Source: Longimonas halophila (lineage in GTDB: Bacteria > Bacteroidota > Rhodothermia > Rhodothermales > Salinibacteraceae). From it: a stretch of 64,000 nucleotides of DNA. The stretch spans positions 64,106-128,105 of the forward strand of contig NZ_PDEP01000008.1 in assembly GCF_002554705.1 (NCBI RefSeq), written 5' to 3'. The position numbers and the translations under genes are program-made. The notes beneath the pieces were generated by a model. That model ran no database searches, was not told the DNA's origin, and saw nothing but the letters and a program-made list of their open reading frames with translations. Of the stretch, positions 34,450 through 44,102 are shown piece after piece; position 1 is the stretch's first letter; every line of letters starts with the position of its first letter.

Positions 34450-35847
34450 CTACATGCGCTGCGGCTGATGCGGACGCAGTGTGCGTCCAAGCGCATGACG
34501 CAACGCTGCGGGCAGTTCGCCGAACGTCCACGTAAAGCCGTGCGCTGTGAGCCGCGCCGGGCGGGCACGGATGCTCTTGAGCGCCATCGCATCGGCAGCC
34601 TCGCCGCTTACGGCGCGAATGAGCGCTTCGGGGATGCGCCAGGGCGTAGGCCGACTGAAAATCGTGCCCAGCGTGTCAACGAGCGTACGCATCCGTACGG
34701 GGGCGGGCGCGGTGGCGTTGACGGGTCCGGCGAGCGTGTCATCGTGCAGCGTGTGCACGATGCTGCCGAGCAGGTCGTCGAGGGCAATCCACGGCACAAA
34801 GGCGGTGCCGCGTCCGGGCGTGCCGCCGAGTCCGGCCTGCACGAGCGGGGATAGCACCTGCAGCGCTCCGCCATTGGCCGCAAGCACGACGCCAATGCGC
34901 AGGTTTACGGTGCGAATGCCGGCGGATTCGGCGGGGGCGGTAGCGCCCTCCCACGCGGCGCACACCTCGCCCAGGAAGTCAGTCGTGCGCGGGGCGTTGG
35001 CTTCGGTGACGGGCGTGTCGCCGCGGTCGCCGTAGGCCCCGACAGCCGAGGCGGAGATGAATGTGTCGGGCGGGTCGTTGAGCGAAGCGAGGGCGTCGGC
35101 CAGCAGGCGCGTACCACGGACCCGGCTGTCGAAGATGCGCGCTTTTTTGGTAGCGGTCCAGCGTGGGGCAAAGACGTTTTCCCCGGCCAGATGCACCACG
35201 GCATCCACCGAAGCGAGCGCCTCTGCATCCACCTGCCCCGTGCTGGGGTTCCACGTAATCTCATCGGGGCGTGTGGCAGAGCGGCGGACCAGGCGGCGCA
35301 CGGGGTATCCGCCCGTACGCAGAAAAGCGACCAGCGCCCGGCCTACGAGTCCGCTGCTGCCACTTACAGCGACGGTGGGCCGTGCGGTATCGTAGCGGGC
35401 ATGCAGATCCAGGTCGTGCCGGGTGATGCGGTGGCGATATGCAAACTGGCGGCGCAGCTCGGGCTCTGCAAGGTAGGGCGCCAGGGCCGTGCTTAGCGGC
35501 GCAAGCGGGAGGTCGTACGTGATGTCGTCAACGAGGCGGCTGCGCGTGTCGCTGATAGGCTCGAAGCGATGCGTGTGGTTCCACTGCTTGAACGGCCCCT
35601 GGACCTGCCGATCGCAGAACTGGCGTCTGGCAATGTGACTGTGGTGCTCGGCGATCCAGGTGAGGGCCAGCGGCTCGTAGCCGAGTCGGATGACCGCACG
35701 CTCGCCATTTTCGATGCCCTCGAACGCGGCCAACTGCACCGGGGCCCACGGCGGCGTGAGGCGCTCGAAGGCGCCCGGACGCGCATGCCAGTCGTAGAGC
35801 GCCTGGGCAGAAACGTCGAGCACCGAGGGAAAGCGAAGGGTGGGCAT
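34450..35847 (-). CDS. TIGR01777 family protein (SRPBCC plus NAD epimerase)
   Basis: This 465-residue fusion has an SRPBCC-like ligand-binding domain (about 1-150, with LTPPWAPVQL and GPFKQWNHTHRFE). A Rossmann epimerase domain follows, starting VAVSGSSGLVGRALVAFL, with HLAGENVFAPRWT and SASAVGAYGDRG. The C-terminal IPEALIRAVSGEAADA is typical of TIGR01777/YfcH. The full-length fused form is common in light-responsive clusters of halophiles and Bacteroidota. The activity is unknown. Confidence 0.88.
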   Translation of the reverse strand: MPTLRFPSVLDVSAQALYDWHARPGAFERLTPPWAPVQLAAFEGIENGERAVIRLGYEPLALTWIAEHHSHIARRQFCDRQVQGPFKQWNHTHRFEPISDTRSRLVDDITYDLPLAPLSTALAPYLAEPELRRQFAYRHRITRHDLDLHARYDTARPTVAVSGSSGLVGRALVAFLRTGGYPVRRLVRRSATRPDEITWNPSTGQVDAEALASVDAVVHLAGENVFAPRWTATKKARIFDSRVRGTRLLADALASLNDPPDTFISASAVGAYGDRGDTPVTEANAPRTTDFLGEVCAAWEGATAPAESAGIRTVNLRIGVVLAANGGALQVLSPLVQAGLGGTPGRGTAFVPWIALDDLLGSIVHTLHDDTLAGPVNATAPAPVRMRTLVDTLGTIFSRPTPWRIPEALIRAVSGEAADAMALKSIRARPARLTAHGFTWTFGELPAALRHALGRTLRPHQPQRM

Positions 35848-35892
35848 GAAGGCTGTGTTTTATTGGGTGGCAGATTTGACGGGGCGCGTTAC

Positions 35893-35918
35893 AGCCGGGG
35901 ACGTTCCAGTCCCCGGCT
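35893..35918. repeat. AGCCGGGGAC hairpin
   Basis: AGCCGGGGAC pairs with GTCCCCGGCT over a six-base loop. It lies between the TIGR01777 and photolyase genes and resembles the CCGGGGACCGC hairpins at 16049 and 19233. Confidence 0.7.
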
Positions 35919-36004
35919 AACTGGGGCTTTGCTAACGGGGGCGTTTTTGCTCTTGTGTGACCGCATGGCGTTGTGCGTGGGGCGGGTTGCGAGCCGCCGC
36001 CTTT

Positions 36005-37456
36005 TCAGCGCACCTCGTCGTAGGCGGCCATGGCAGCATCGCGCGCCTGGCTGTGATCTACAATGGGCTTGGGATAGGTGTCGCCCAGCGTGATGCCGGC
36101 CTTGCGAAGCGTGCGGGTGCTGGCCTCCCAGGGTGCGTGCAGGTCACTTGTGGGCAGGTCGCGTAGTTCGGGCACCCATCGGCGCACGTAGTCGCCGTTC
36201 GGGTCGTGGCGCTCGCCCTGCGATACCGGGTTGAAGATGCGGAAGAACGGCTGCGCATCGGCGCCGGAGCCCGCAGACCACTGCCAGCCCATCGCGTTGT
36301 TGGCGAGGTTGCCGTCGACCAGATGGTCCCAGAACCAGCGCTCGCCGTGGTACCAGTGGATGAGCAGGTCTTTCGTGAGGAACGACCCCACGATCATGCG
36401 CACGCGGTTGTGCATCCAGCCGGTTTCGCGAAGCTGACGCATGCCCGCATCCACGATTGGATAGCCGGTCTGACCCTGCTGCCAGCGCTGCAGCGCCTCC
36501 GCGTCGTCGGTCCAGGCAAAGTCCTTGAACTTATCGCGGTAGGTTTCATCCGGAATCGTGGGGTAGTGGTGCACCATGTGGTACGCAAACTCGCGCCACA
36601 CCAACTCCTGCAGATAGGGCTTGGCCTCCTCGTGGGCATCGTTGGCGTCGGCCCAGTCGGTGACGGCCTGCCACACCTGCAACGGACTGATTTCGCCGTG
36701 GTGCAGGTACGGCGAGAGCCGCGAGGTGCCGTCATGGTCGGGACGGTCGCGCTCGGTTTCGTAGTCGGCAATCACGTGGTTGAGCGTGTACTGCAGCCGC
36801 TCGTGCGCCGCCGCTTCGCCAGGGGTCCACGTGTCGGCCAGTCCGCCGGTCCAGTCGGTGCCGTCGTGGTGTTTGGGATGCAGACGCAGGTCGTGCACCG
36901 AAGTGCTGTCGGGCCAGGCGTCGGGCACGGTGCCCGAGAGGTCGGGCGCACCAAGTGGCGGCGCGTCGGTGCGGAGCAGATCGTGGCCGGTCACCTTCTT
37001 CCAGAACGGCGTGTAGACGTGGTAGGGCCCGCCGCTGGTCGTTTCGACGCCTTCGGGGTCGTGTAGCAGTTGGGTTTCGTGGAATACGGGGGTGCATCCC
37101 GCTGCGTTGAGCGCATCGGCAACTGTTTGGGCCTGAGCGGCGAGCGTGGGCTCGTAGCGCTGATTCCAGTGCAGATGTGTGGCCCCGACGGATTCCGCGC
37201 AGTCCAGAAGCGCCTGCTCAGCCGGGCCCTCTCGCAGGATGAGCCGCGACCCTGCTGCTTCGAGATCGGATCGCAGCGACTGCAGGCTCTTGTGCAGCCA
37301 CCACCGATGCGCCCCGCCCGGTTGCCACGGCGCTTCGCCGTCTGGATCCCACACAAACACGGGCACAACCGCCCCCTGTTGGGCAGCGTCGTGGAGAGCG
37401 GGATTGTCGCACAGGCGCAGGTCGTGGCGCAGCCATACGAGGGAGACGTTGGGCAT
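36005..37456 (-). CDS. phrB: Class I deoxyribodipyrimidine photolyase
   Basis: This 483-residue enzyme repairs cyclobutane pyrimidine dimers by light. The N-terminal antenna-binding Rossmann domain begins SLVWLRHDLRLCDNPAL. The FAD-binding and DNA-binding half shows ELVWREFAYHMVHHYP, TGYPIVDAGMRQLRETGWMH, NRVRMIVGSFLTKDLLIHW and NNAMGWQWSAGSG. The tryptophans of the electron-transfer chain are present. It lies next to a second, FeS-type photolyase, so two lesion classes are probably repaired. Confidence 0.95.
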   Translation of the reverse strand: MPNVSLVWLRHDLRLCDNPALHDAAQQGAVVPVFVWDPDGEAPWQPGGAHRWWLHKSLQSLRSDLEAAGSRLILREGPAEQALLDCAESVGATHLHWNQRYEPTLAAQAQTVADALNAAGCTPVFHETQLLHDPEGVETTSGGPYHVYTPFWKKVTGHDLLRTDAPPLGAPDLSGTVPDAWPDSTSVHDLRLHPKHHDGTDWTGGLADTWTPGEAAAHERLQYTLNHVIADYETERDRPDHDGTSRLSPYLHHGEISPLQVWQAVTDWADANDAHEEAKPYLQELVWREFAYHMVHHYPTIPDETYRDKFKDFAWTDDAEALQRWQQGQTGYPIVDAGMRQLRETGWMHNRVRMIVGSFLTKDLLIHWYHGERWFWDHLVDGNLANNAMGWQWSAGSGADAQPFFRIFNPVSQGERHDPNGDYVRRWVPELRDLPTSDLHAPWEASTRTLRKAGITLGDTYPKPIVDHSQARDAAMAAYDEVR

Positions 37457-37488
37457 ATCTGGGTAGGTGGGATGAGTCGTTAGGGCGA

Positions 37489-37533
37489 GTAGAGACGCAC
37501 CAGTGGCACGTCTCTACGGGGGCGCGTCTCTAC
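37489..37533. repeat. GTAGAGACG hairpin with an extra half copy
   Basis: GTAGAGACGCAC...GCACGTCTCTAC forms a hairpin, followed by GGGGGCGCGTCTCTAC, a second right arm. It sits in the spacer between the two photolyase genes and belongs to a widespread intergenic hairpin type with arms ending in GTAG/CTAC. Confidence 0.7.
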
Positions 37534-37608
37534 GGGATCGGTCTGCAAATGTCAATCCGCAGGCACTGCGACGGAATGGAGCGCGTTTGCCGCGCTTGCG
37601 CCCATGGG

Positions 37609-39150
37609 TTACAGATTTTCGTTGTGCACGAGGCTGCGAAGCTGGGACGCACGCTCGGCGATGGCACTCCGCTCTGCATCCTCCTTACGCCGCAGGTTGG
37701 CGAGCTGAAAGTTCATACGCCGATTGCCGCTGAGCGTGTCTTCGTGGCGATCCAGAAAGTCCCAGTAGAGCGTGGTGAACGGGCAGGCGTCGTCGCCGGT
37801 CGCTTTGCCGGGGTCGTAGCGGCAGCCCGCACAGTAGTTGCTCATGCGGCTAATGTACTTGCCCGAGGCGGTGTAGGGTTTGGTGCCCACGTATCCGCCG
37901 TCGGCATACTGCGACATGCCCAGCATGTTAGGCACCGATACCCACGGCCAGGCGTCGATGTAAAATGCTTCGTGCCAGTCGTTTAGCTCGTGTGGGTTGA
38001 TGCCGTAGAGCAGCCCGAACAGTCCCGTGATCATGAGGCGCTGGATGTGGTGGCCGTAGGCGTGGTCGACGACCTGCGTGAGCGCATCGTGCAGGCACGC
38101 CATGTGGGTGTCGCCCGTCCAGTAGAACTCGGGCAGCGGCTCGGTGGCGTCGAGCTCGTTCATGGCGGACCAGTCGTCGGCGCGGTGCCAGTAGAGCCCG
38201 CGGATGAACTCGCGCCAGCCCAGAATCTGGCGGATGAAGCCCTCCACTGCGTTGAGCGGAGCCTGATCGTTGTGATAGGCCGCTTCGGCAGCAGAGACCG
38301 CGTCGCGCGGATCGAGCAGTTTCAGGTTGAGTGCGGGCGAAAGCTGCGAATGCGAGAGCCAGGGTCGCCCGGTCCACATGGCATCCTGGTGCGTACCAAA
38401 CGTGGGCAGACGCTCCTCAATGAAGCGGTCGAGGGCTTCCTGAGCCTGCTCGGGCGTTACCGGCCACGGAAACGGCTCCGTGAGGCGTCCGGGCGCATCG
38501 GGGTATGCCTGTTTCACATCGGCGAGGGCTTCCTGCACATACGGATCGTCAAGATACGACGGCGGATCAGGGAGCAGGCCGGGGCCGTCGGCCCCGAACG
38601 ACGCGCGGTTGTCCTTGTCGTAATTCCAGTTGCCGCCCACGGGGCTGCCATCGTCGGTGAGCAGACAGTTGTAGGCGCGGCGCTGTTCGCGATAGAAGTA
38701 CTCCAGCGTGGGGGATTTGCGGCCCTCGACCCAGTCGGCGAACGTGTCGTGATCGCACAAGAAATGCGTGTCGTCGTGCAGCGTGAGCGGCACGCCTGCC
38801 TCGTGGCAGACCTGTTTCAGGCTGCGGCGCTGTGCAAGCGTGCCCGGTTCGGTGGCATGGACCGATTCGGGGGTGTGCTCGCGCAAGGTGCGCGTTAGTT
38901 GAGCCAAGGGGCCGACCTGCTCGACCGATTCGGTACACGCTTCGTAGCGAACCGTGAAGCCCTGGTTGCGCAGGGCATCACGAAAATAACGCTGCGCCGC
39001 CACCACATAAACGCGTTTCTGCACGTGCTCGGTCGTATCCGGTGCTGTGTGTTCAGTGAGCACGCACACATCCTGCTCCAGATCGGTGTCCTCAAAAATC
39101 GGAGCCGACCGGTTTAGTTGATCGCGAAAGAAAACGAGGAGGCGGCGCAT
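37609..39150 (-). CDS. FeS-containing cryptochrome/(6-4) photolyase
   Basis: A 513-residue member of the DPRP/FeS-BCP group. It starts MRRLLVFFRDQLNRSAPIFE. The four cysteines expected to bind a 4Fe-4S cluster are the one in DTHMACLHDAL and three in SNYCAGCRYDPGKATGDDAC. QVVDHAYGHHIQRLMITGLF and WVSVPNMLGMSQYADGG are diagnostic of the PhrB/CryB branch that repairs (6-4) photoproducts. The frame is open to 39384; ATG 39150 gives the family N terminus. Confidence 0.93.
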   Translation of the reverse strand: MRRLLVFFRDQLNRSAPIFEDTDLEQDVCVLTEHTAPDTTEHVQKRVYVVAAQRYFRDALRNQGFTVRYEACTESVEQVGPLAQLTRTLREHTPESVHATEPGTLAQRRSLKQVCHEAGVPLTLHDDTHFLCDHDTFADWVEGRKSPTLEYFYREQRRAYNCLLTDDGSPVGGNWNYDKDNRASFGADGPGLLPDPPSYLDDPYVQEALADVKQAYPDAPGRLTEPFPWPVTPEQAQEALDRFIEERLPTFGTHQDAMWTGRPWLSHSQLSPALNLKLLDPRDAVSAAEAAYHNDQAPLNAVEGFIRQILGWREFIRGLYWHRADDWSAMNELDATEPLPEFYWTGDTHMACLHDALTQVVDHAYGHHIQRLMITGLFGLLYGINPHELNDWHEAFYIDAWPWVSVPNMLGMSQYADGGYVGTKPYTASGKYISRMSNYCAGCRYDPGKATGDDACPFTTLYWDFLDRHEDTLSGNRRMNFQLANLRRKEDAERSAIAERASQLRSLVHNENL

Positions 39151-39220
39151 TGGGGGGTGTTGTACAAAGGGGGATGCGAAAGAGCGGCGGCGGTGCAGTG
39201 GAAAAGAGGGAGACAAGCGT

Positions 39221-39973
39221 TTAGCTGCTGCGCACGGTGCCCAGTCCGCCATCAACGCCGATGACCTGTCCGGTGACCCAGTCGGCACTCGGGTCTGCAA
39301 GCCAGCAGATGGCGTCGGCCACATCCTCGGGCTGGCCCACACGGCCCAGCGCGTGCATGGCTTCGGACTGCTTGCGCCCGGCATCCGACTTCAGGATATT
39401 GGCCGAGAGCGGCGTATCTACCAGCCCCGGCGCCACGCAGTTGATGCGCACGCCGCGCTTGGCATAGGTCGCTGCTGCCGCCCGCGTGAGTCCAATGATG
39501 CCGCTCTTCGCTGCTGCAATGGCCTCATGGTTGTTGAGTCCGATGCGTCCAACCGCTGAGGAGCTCAGCACAATGCTTCCGCCGGAGCGCATGAGCGCCC
39601 GCGAGGCCGCTTTCACTGTAAAGAAGGACGAGTCAAGGTTCAGCGCCATCTGCTCGCGGTATTCCTCGACAGATGTGAGGTGCGCCGGCTTTAGCATGAT
39701 GGAGCCGACGGTATGAATAACGCTGTCGATCTGGCCGTATGTTTCGGTCGCGGCATCGATGATGCCCTGCACTGCGTCGTATGCGGTGGCATCAAGCGGA
39801 TGCACGGTGGTTTCGGTGTTGAGGGAATCCGCCAGGTCGTTCAGGTCCGATTCGGTACGTGCACCCAGCACCAAACGAGCGCCATCGTCGGCCAGGCGGC
39901 GGGCCACTTCTGAGCCGATGCCGCCGGTGGCACCAATCAAGACAAAGACGGGAGATGCATCAGAAGACGCCAT
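39221..39973 (-). CDS. Short-chain dehydrogenase/reductase lacking the catalytic Tyr
   Basis: This 250-residue SDR has the dinucleotide motif GATGGIGSEVARRL and the SSS of the active site (IVLSSSAVGR). The expected YxxxK reads IAAAK within NHEAIAAAKSGIIGL, so the tyrosine is replaced by isoleucine while the lysine stays. RINCVAPGLVDTPL and the C-terminal GQVIGVDGGLGTV are standard. The variant is known to me from photolyase-adjacent SDRs. Catalysis may be lost or use another residue. It leads the photolyase cluster. Confidence 0.85.
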   Translation of the reverse strand: MASSDASPVFVLIGATGGIGSEVARRLADDGARLVLGARTESDLNDLADSLNTETTVHPLDATAYDAVQGIIDAATETYGQIDSVIHTVGSIMLKPAHLTSVEEYREQMALNLDSSFFTVKAASRALMRSGGSIVLSSSAVGRIGLNNHEAIAAAKSGIIGLTRAAAATYAKRGVRINCVAPGLVDTPLSANILKSDAGRKQSEAMHALGRVGQPEDVADAICWLADPSADWVTGQVIGVDGGLGTVRSS

Positions 39974-40311
39974 AGGAGAAATAGGGGGTCAGAAGATCAT
40001 TGCGGAAACGCCATGCAGCGTGGGGATGCATGCACAGCGCAACGTTTTAGGATGAATGTGCAGGCAAGATTCTACGATTGCACAGATATCGGTAGATCGT
40101 TACGGGCCTTGCAGATCGGGCGCAGGAGCGTTCGTCGCCTCATCGCACCGATGGGGGGCACTGTCGGTGCCAGGTTCTGTGATTCATCGTACAATCTCAC
40201 AGGCACTGCCACAAAAAAAGCGGACGCCCAGTGCAGGGCGTCCGCTTGATGCATCCGGCTAAACCAATTAGATTTAGCATGATGCCCGTGTTATGATGAG
40301 AGCGAGTCATC
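39974..40311. other. Spacer with terminator
   Basis: 338 bases between the SDR start and the fasciclin gene end. It holds the terminator at 40213-40246 and an imperfect GGGGCACTGTCGGTGCC stem near 40150-40170 that recalls the hairpin of repeat R2. No gene was seen. Confidence 0.5.
40213..40246 (-). terminator. Rho-independent terminator after the fasciclin gene
   Basis: On the - strand AGCGGACGCCC pairs with GGGCGTCCGCT (40219-40229 and 40236-40246), followed by a run of T (40213-40219 in complement). It lies 66 bases after the stop of the fasciclin lipoprotein gene. Confidence 0.88.
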
Positions 40312-40893
40312 TCACTCTTCCGGCGGCATCAGCACACCATCAATGACGTGGATCACGCCGTTCGCTGCTTCGATATCGGCTTGTACGACCTGTGCGTCAC
40401 CAACCATTACACCGTCGGAGGTCACTTCGATGGAGAGGCTATCTCCTTGTAGCGTAGGTACCGACTGTGTGCCTTCGCTCAGATCGCCCGACATGGTGGC
40501 ACCTTCCACCACATGATACAGCAGAATCGACTCCAGTTGCGACTTGTCTTCGGCACCGATCAGGTCTTCGAGAGCACCATCAGGCAGCGATTCAAAAGCC
40601 GCATTCGTCGGAGCGAACACCGTGAAGGGGCCGTCGCCTTCCAGTGCCGACACGAGACCGGTTGAGTCGAGTGCCGTAACGAGCGTGCTGAAGCTCGAGT
40701 CTGCTACAGCAACATCAACGATGGTGAGGGAGTCCTGCGTCATGGTGGGCGCATCCTCGTCCGCGCTCATGTCTTCGCCGTCTGAGGCATCAGGCGTTTC
40801 TCCGCCGCCACAGGCCGACAATCCAATAACGAGCACAGCGGCCAGCAGCAACATTGAAAGCCCGCGTGTGATGTACGATTGAGATGATATCAT
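40312..40893 (-). CDS. Fasciclin-domain lipoprotein
   Basis: A 193-residue protein. A lipobox (VIGLSACGG) ends the signal peptide, and an acidic linker follows. Then comes a single FAS1 domain: SSFSTLVTALDSTGLVSALE, GPFTVFAPTNAAFESLP, LLYHVVEGATMSGDL and NGVIHVIDGVLMPPEE. It is a surface or periplasmic adhesion-type lipoprotein. I chose the start at 40893 because GGAGG (40901-40905) lies seven bases before it and the signal peptide follows. Confidence 0.92.
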   Translation of the reverse strand: MISSQSYITRGLSMLLLAAVLVIGLSACGGGETPDASDGEDMSADEDAPTMTQDSLTIVDVAVADSSFSTLVTALDSTGLVSALEGDGPFTVFAPTNAAFESLPDGALEDLIGAEDKSQLESILLYHVVEGATMSGDLSEGTQSVPTLQGDSLSIEVTSDGVMVGDAQVVQADIEAANGVIHVIDGVLMPPEE

Positions 40894-40900
40894 GGATGAT

Positions 40901-40905
40901 CCTCC
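40901..40905 (-). promoter_or_regulatory. Shine-Dalgarno GGAGG of the fasciclin gene
   Basis: GGAGG on the - strand, seven bases before ATG 40893. It decides that start over the further upstream in-frame codons to 40992. Confidence 0.75.
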
Positions 40906-41312
40906 GTAGTTAGTCAACAAAAAGCGTAAAAGCCGAACAGAAAAAACAGGTCTTGCAGTACCGTAATATGACACGGCGTGCTGTTCTTTCATGCATCACC
41001 AGTTGGCATGCTCACGACCGCATGAAACATGCGGGTCAGCAACAGAGCCTCGCGGTGTGCGTGGGGTGACGAGACAGCAGCAAGACTACGGTCCCTAATA
41101 TGACGCATACGTACTACCAAATACCACTGCCCCCATAGGTGTGATTGCAATTATGTTACAATTCAATGATTAAATGGTGTAACGTTCGTCTGATTCAGCC
41201 ATGCTTCTTGTCCTCTCATTCCTTTATTTCTCTTTCAGACCAGATCTCCATCACTGCGGCTCGTCTCTTCTACCCAAATCTTGGTGTATTATCCACCCAA
41301 CGGACCTACATG

Positions 41313-41364
41313 GAAAAACGCCCTACTCGCCGCGTCCGAGTTAGGAGAGCGGCGGCGTAGGGCG
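41313..41364 (-). terminator. Probable rho-independent terminator of lon
   Basis: On the - strand CGCCCTACGCCGCC pairs with GGCGAGTAGGGCG across a loop and is followed by TTTTT (41314-41318 in complement). It lies about 60 bases after the lon stop codon. Confidence 0.75.
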
Positions 41365-41423
41365 CAGCAGTGCAGGCTGCAGGTAGTTGTTCGGGAGGCA
41401 AAGGGATTGCATCCACCGCGGTA

Positions 41424-43952
41424 CTACCGCACAACAACCGAGTCTTCGTCGCTTGAGGCTCCGTTCGACGGCCCAGTGTGCATGTGCTTTTCAGCGTCGG
41501 GCACCGTAAAGAAGGCCTCAGGGTCGGCCACAGCCTCATCTTCGAGCACTGTGTCGATTACACTGTCCACGCGCTCGGCATACGTTACGGTGATGCCGTC
41601 GAGCGCATCGTCGGCAATCTCTTTTACATCCTTCTCGTTTTTCTTGGGGAGTACCACCCGTTCGATGCCTGCGCGCTTTGCAGCCAGCACCTTCTCTTTG
41701 ATGCCGCCAACGGGAAGCACGAGTCCACGAAGCGTGATTTCGCCGGTCATTGCCACGGTGTGTTTTACGCGGCGCTGTGTAAAGGCTGAAACCAGCGCGG
41801 CCAGGATCGACGTGCCTGCCGAGGGGCCATCCTTGGGTACCGCACCAGCGGGCACATGCACGTGCACATCCCAGTAGCGGAACGCATCCTGCGGAATACC
41901 CAGTTCGTCGGCACGGGCTTTTACGTACGAGAGCGCGGCCTGGGCCGACTCTTTCATCACGTCGCCCAGCTGTCCGGTCAGAATCATACGGCCCGATCCG
42001 CGTGAGAGTGACGCCTCGATGAAGAGAATATCGCCGCCAGTGGGTGTCCATGCCAATCCCGTGGCTACGCCTGGCACTTCAGTGCGCTCGGCCACCTCCG
42101 AGAAGTACTTGCGCGCGCCAATGTACGGTTCGATGTCATTGGGCTCGACAGTGGTCGACTCGATTTCGCCGGTGGCCACCTTCTTGACCACGCCCCTGCA
42201 TACGGCGCCAATGGTTCGCTCCAGTTGGCGCACGCCTGACTCGCGGGTGTAGCCGTCAATGAGCCGCATGAGCGCATCGTCGGTGAAGCCCACCTGGTCC
42301 TCCGTAAGGCCGTTCTCCTCAATCTGGCGCGGCAGCAGGTATTGCTTGGCGATCTGGAGCTTCTCATTCTGCGTGTAGCCGTTGATCTCGATCATCTCCA
42401 TCCGGTCGCGCAGCGGGGCCGGAATCCGCTCTACGTAGTTGGCCGTAGCCACAAAGAGCACCTTCGACAGGTCGTAGTCGAGCTCCAAGTAATGGTCGTT
42501 GAAGTTGTCGTTCTGCTCGGGATCGAGCACTTCGAGCAGCGCACTGGAGGGGTCGCCCCGGAACCCACTGTCGAGCTTGTCGACCTCGTCGAGCATCATG
42601 ACAGGGTTGTTGGTTCCGGCTTTCTTGAGGCTCTGCAGAATGCGACCGGGCAGCGCACCCACGTAGGTGCGACGGTGGCCCCGGATCTCGGCTTCGTCGC
42701 GCACGCCTCCGAGGCTCATCCGCACAAATTTACGCCCGATAGCGCGGGCCACGCTCTTGCCCAAGCTCGTCTTGCCCACGCCGGGCGGCCCGTGCAGGCA
42801 CAGAATAGGCGCCTTCATATCGCCCTTCAGCTTGAGGACGGCCAGGTACTCCAAGATGCGTTCTTTCACATCTTCGAGCCCGTAGTGGTCTTCGTTTAAG
42901 ATCGTCTCGGCCCGTTCAATGTCGAGCTGGTCCTCGGAGTATTCCAGCCACGGCAGGTCCAAGATCCAGTCGACGTAGTTGCGCGTGACGGCGTAGTCGG
43001 GCGCAGCCGGGTTGGTGCGTTCCAGCCGGGTGAGTTGCTTTTCGAGCTGCTCACGCGCCTCGTCGGGCAGGTCCTTCTCGGCCGCGCGGTCGCGCAGTTC
43101 CTGAATCTCGCCGCCGCCAGCGCCTTCGCCCAGCTCCTCCTGAATCGCTTTCAGCTGCTGACGCAACAGGTACTCGCGCTGCTGCTCGTCGACATCGGTC
43201 TTTACCCGCGATCGAATCTCTTCCGACAGCTCCAGCACCTGCAGTTCTTCGTTGAGCTGGTCGAGCACCTTGTTGGCCCGCTCGGCCACCGGACGCGTGG
43301 CAAGGATGTCCTGCTTCTTGTCGACTTCAACCTGTAAGTTCGATGCGATAAAGTGCACCAGGAACGTAGGCGACTCGATGTTCTCGATTGCTTCAGCGGC
43401 TTCGCTGGGCAGGTTCGGCGACTTGTTCACGATTTGCACCGCCAGCTCCTTAATGGAGTGGATGAGTGCCTGAATCTCCAGATCTTCGCTGGCCTCGGGG
43501 TTGCGTACGGCCTCCACCTCTGCTTGGAAGTACGGCTCCTGCTGCGTGTACTCGCCGATTTCGATTCGCCGCTTCCCCTGAATCACGATGGACTTCGAGC
43601 CATCGGGCATTTTGATGAGCTTTAGGATCTCGGCAACGGTGCCTACGTCGTAGAGGTCACTCGGTGTGGGATCTTCAACCTCACTCTCCCGCTGGGCAAC
43701 CACGCCAATGAGGCGATCGTGCTCGAAGGCTTCGCGCACCAACTGGAGCGAGGTGTCACGTCCCACGGTGATAGGCAACACCACCCCCGGAAACAATACC
43801 GTGTTGCGCAGTGCCAGGATGGGCAGCGTCTCTGGTATGTCGGCATTGCTCATCTCTACCTCCTCGTCGGGCGTAGGGAGCGGAATACGCTGCTCTGGGT
43901 CGGGCCCGGCATCGTCCATCGAGAACAGGTCACTCAGGTCGAGTTCATTCAT
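41424..43952 (-). CDS. lon: ATP-dependent Lon protease
   Basis: This 842-residue protease degrades misfolded and regulatory proteins. The N-terminal LON substrate-binding domain begins PILALRNTVLFPGVVLPITV. The AAA module has Walker A GPPGVGKT with Lys394 and Walker B MMLDEVDKL; the catalytic dyad is Ser711 in DGPSAGTS and Lys754 in GGIKEKV. The N terminus is about 35 residues longer than in E. coli Lon and strongly acidic. It is monocistronic, with a hairpin terminator downstream. Confidence 0.97.
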   Translation of the reverse strand: MNELDLSDLFSMDDAGPDPEQRIPLPTPDEEVEMSNADIPETLPILALRNTVLFPGVVLPITVGRDTSLQLVREAFEHDRLIGVVAQRESEVEDPTPSDLYDVGTVAEILKLIKMPDGSKSIVIQGKRRIEIGEYTQQEPYFQAEVEAVRNPEASEDLEIQALIHSIKELAVQIVNKSPNLPSEAAEAIENIESPTFLVHFIASNLQVEVDKKQDILATRPVAERANKVLDQLNEELQVLELSEEIRSRVKTDVDEQQREYLLRQQLKAIQEELGEGAGGGEIQELRDRAAEKDLPDEAREQLEKQLTRLERTNPAAPDYAVTRNYVDWILDLPWLEYSEDQLDIERAETILNEDHYGLEDVKERILEYLAVLKLKGDMKAPILCLHGPPGVGKTSLGKSVARAIGRKFVRMSLGGVRDEAEIRGHRRTYVGALPGRILQSLKKAGTNNPVMMLDEVDKLDSGFRGDPSSALLEVLDPEQNDNFNDHYLELDYDLSKVLFVATANYVERIPAPLRDRMEMIEINGYTQNEKLQIAKQYLLPRQIEENGLTEDQVGFTDDALMRLIDGYTRESGVRQLERTIGAVCRGVVKKVATGEIESTTVEPNDIEPYIGARKYFSEVAERTEVPGVATGLAWTPTGGDILFIEASLSRGSGRMILTGQLGDVMKESAQAALSYVKARADELGIPQDAFRYWDVHVHVPAGAVPKDGPSAGTSILAALVSAFTQRRVKHTVAMTGEITLRGLVLPVGGIKEKVLAAKRAGIERVVLPKKNEKDVKEIADDALDGITVTYAERVDSVIDTVLEDEAVADPEAFFTVPDAEKHMHTGPSNGASSDEDSVVVR

Positions 43953-44102
43953 ATAAAAGCAGCTACACAGAGAAAAAGCAGAACGGACCGCTGCGCGTCA
44001 GGTGCATGGAGCGCAGCCGTGTCGAATTGGGAACAGCCACAAAGACCAGACCATCGTTCACATACTGCGTTTAACCGACAAGTTGGCACGGTCGGACCCC
44101 AG

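Larger units (their letters stand above)
40894..41423. other. Gene-free spacer between fasciclin gene and lon
   Basis: 530 AT-rich bases with the fasciclin promoter side at the left and the lon terminator hairpin at 41313-41364. No supported gene. Short frames here have no protein-like composition. Confidence 0.5.
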
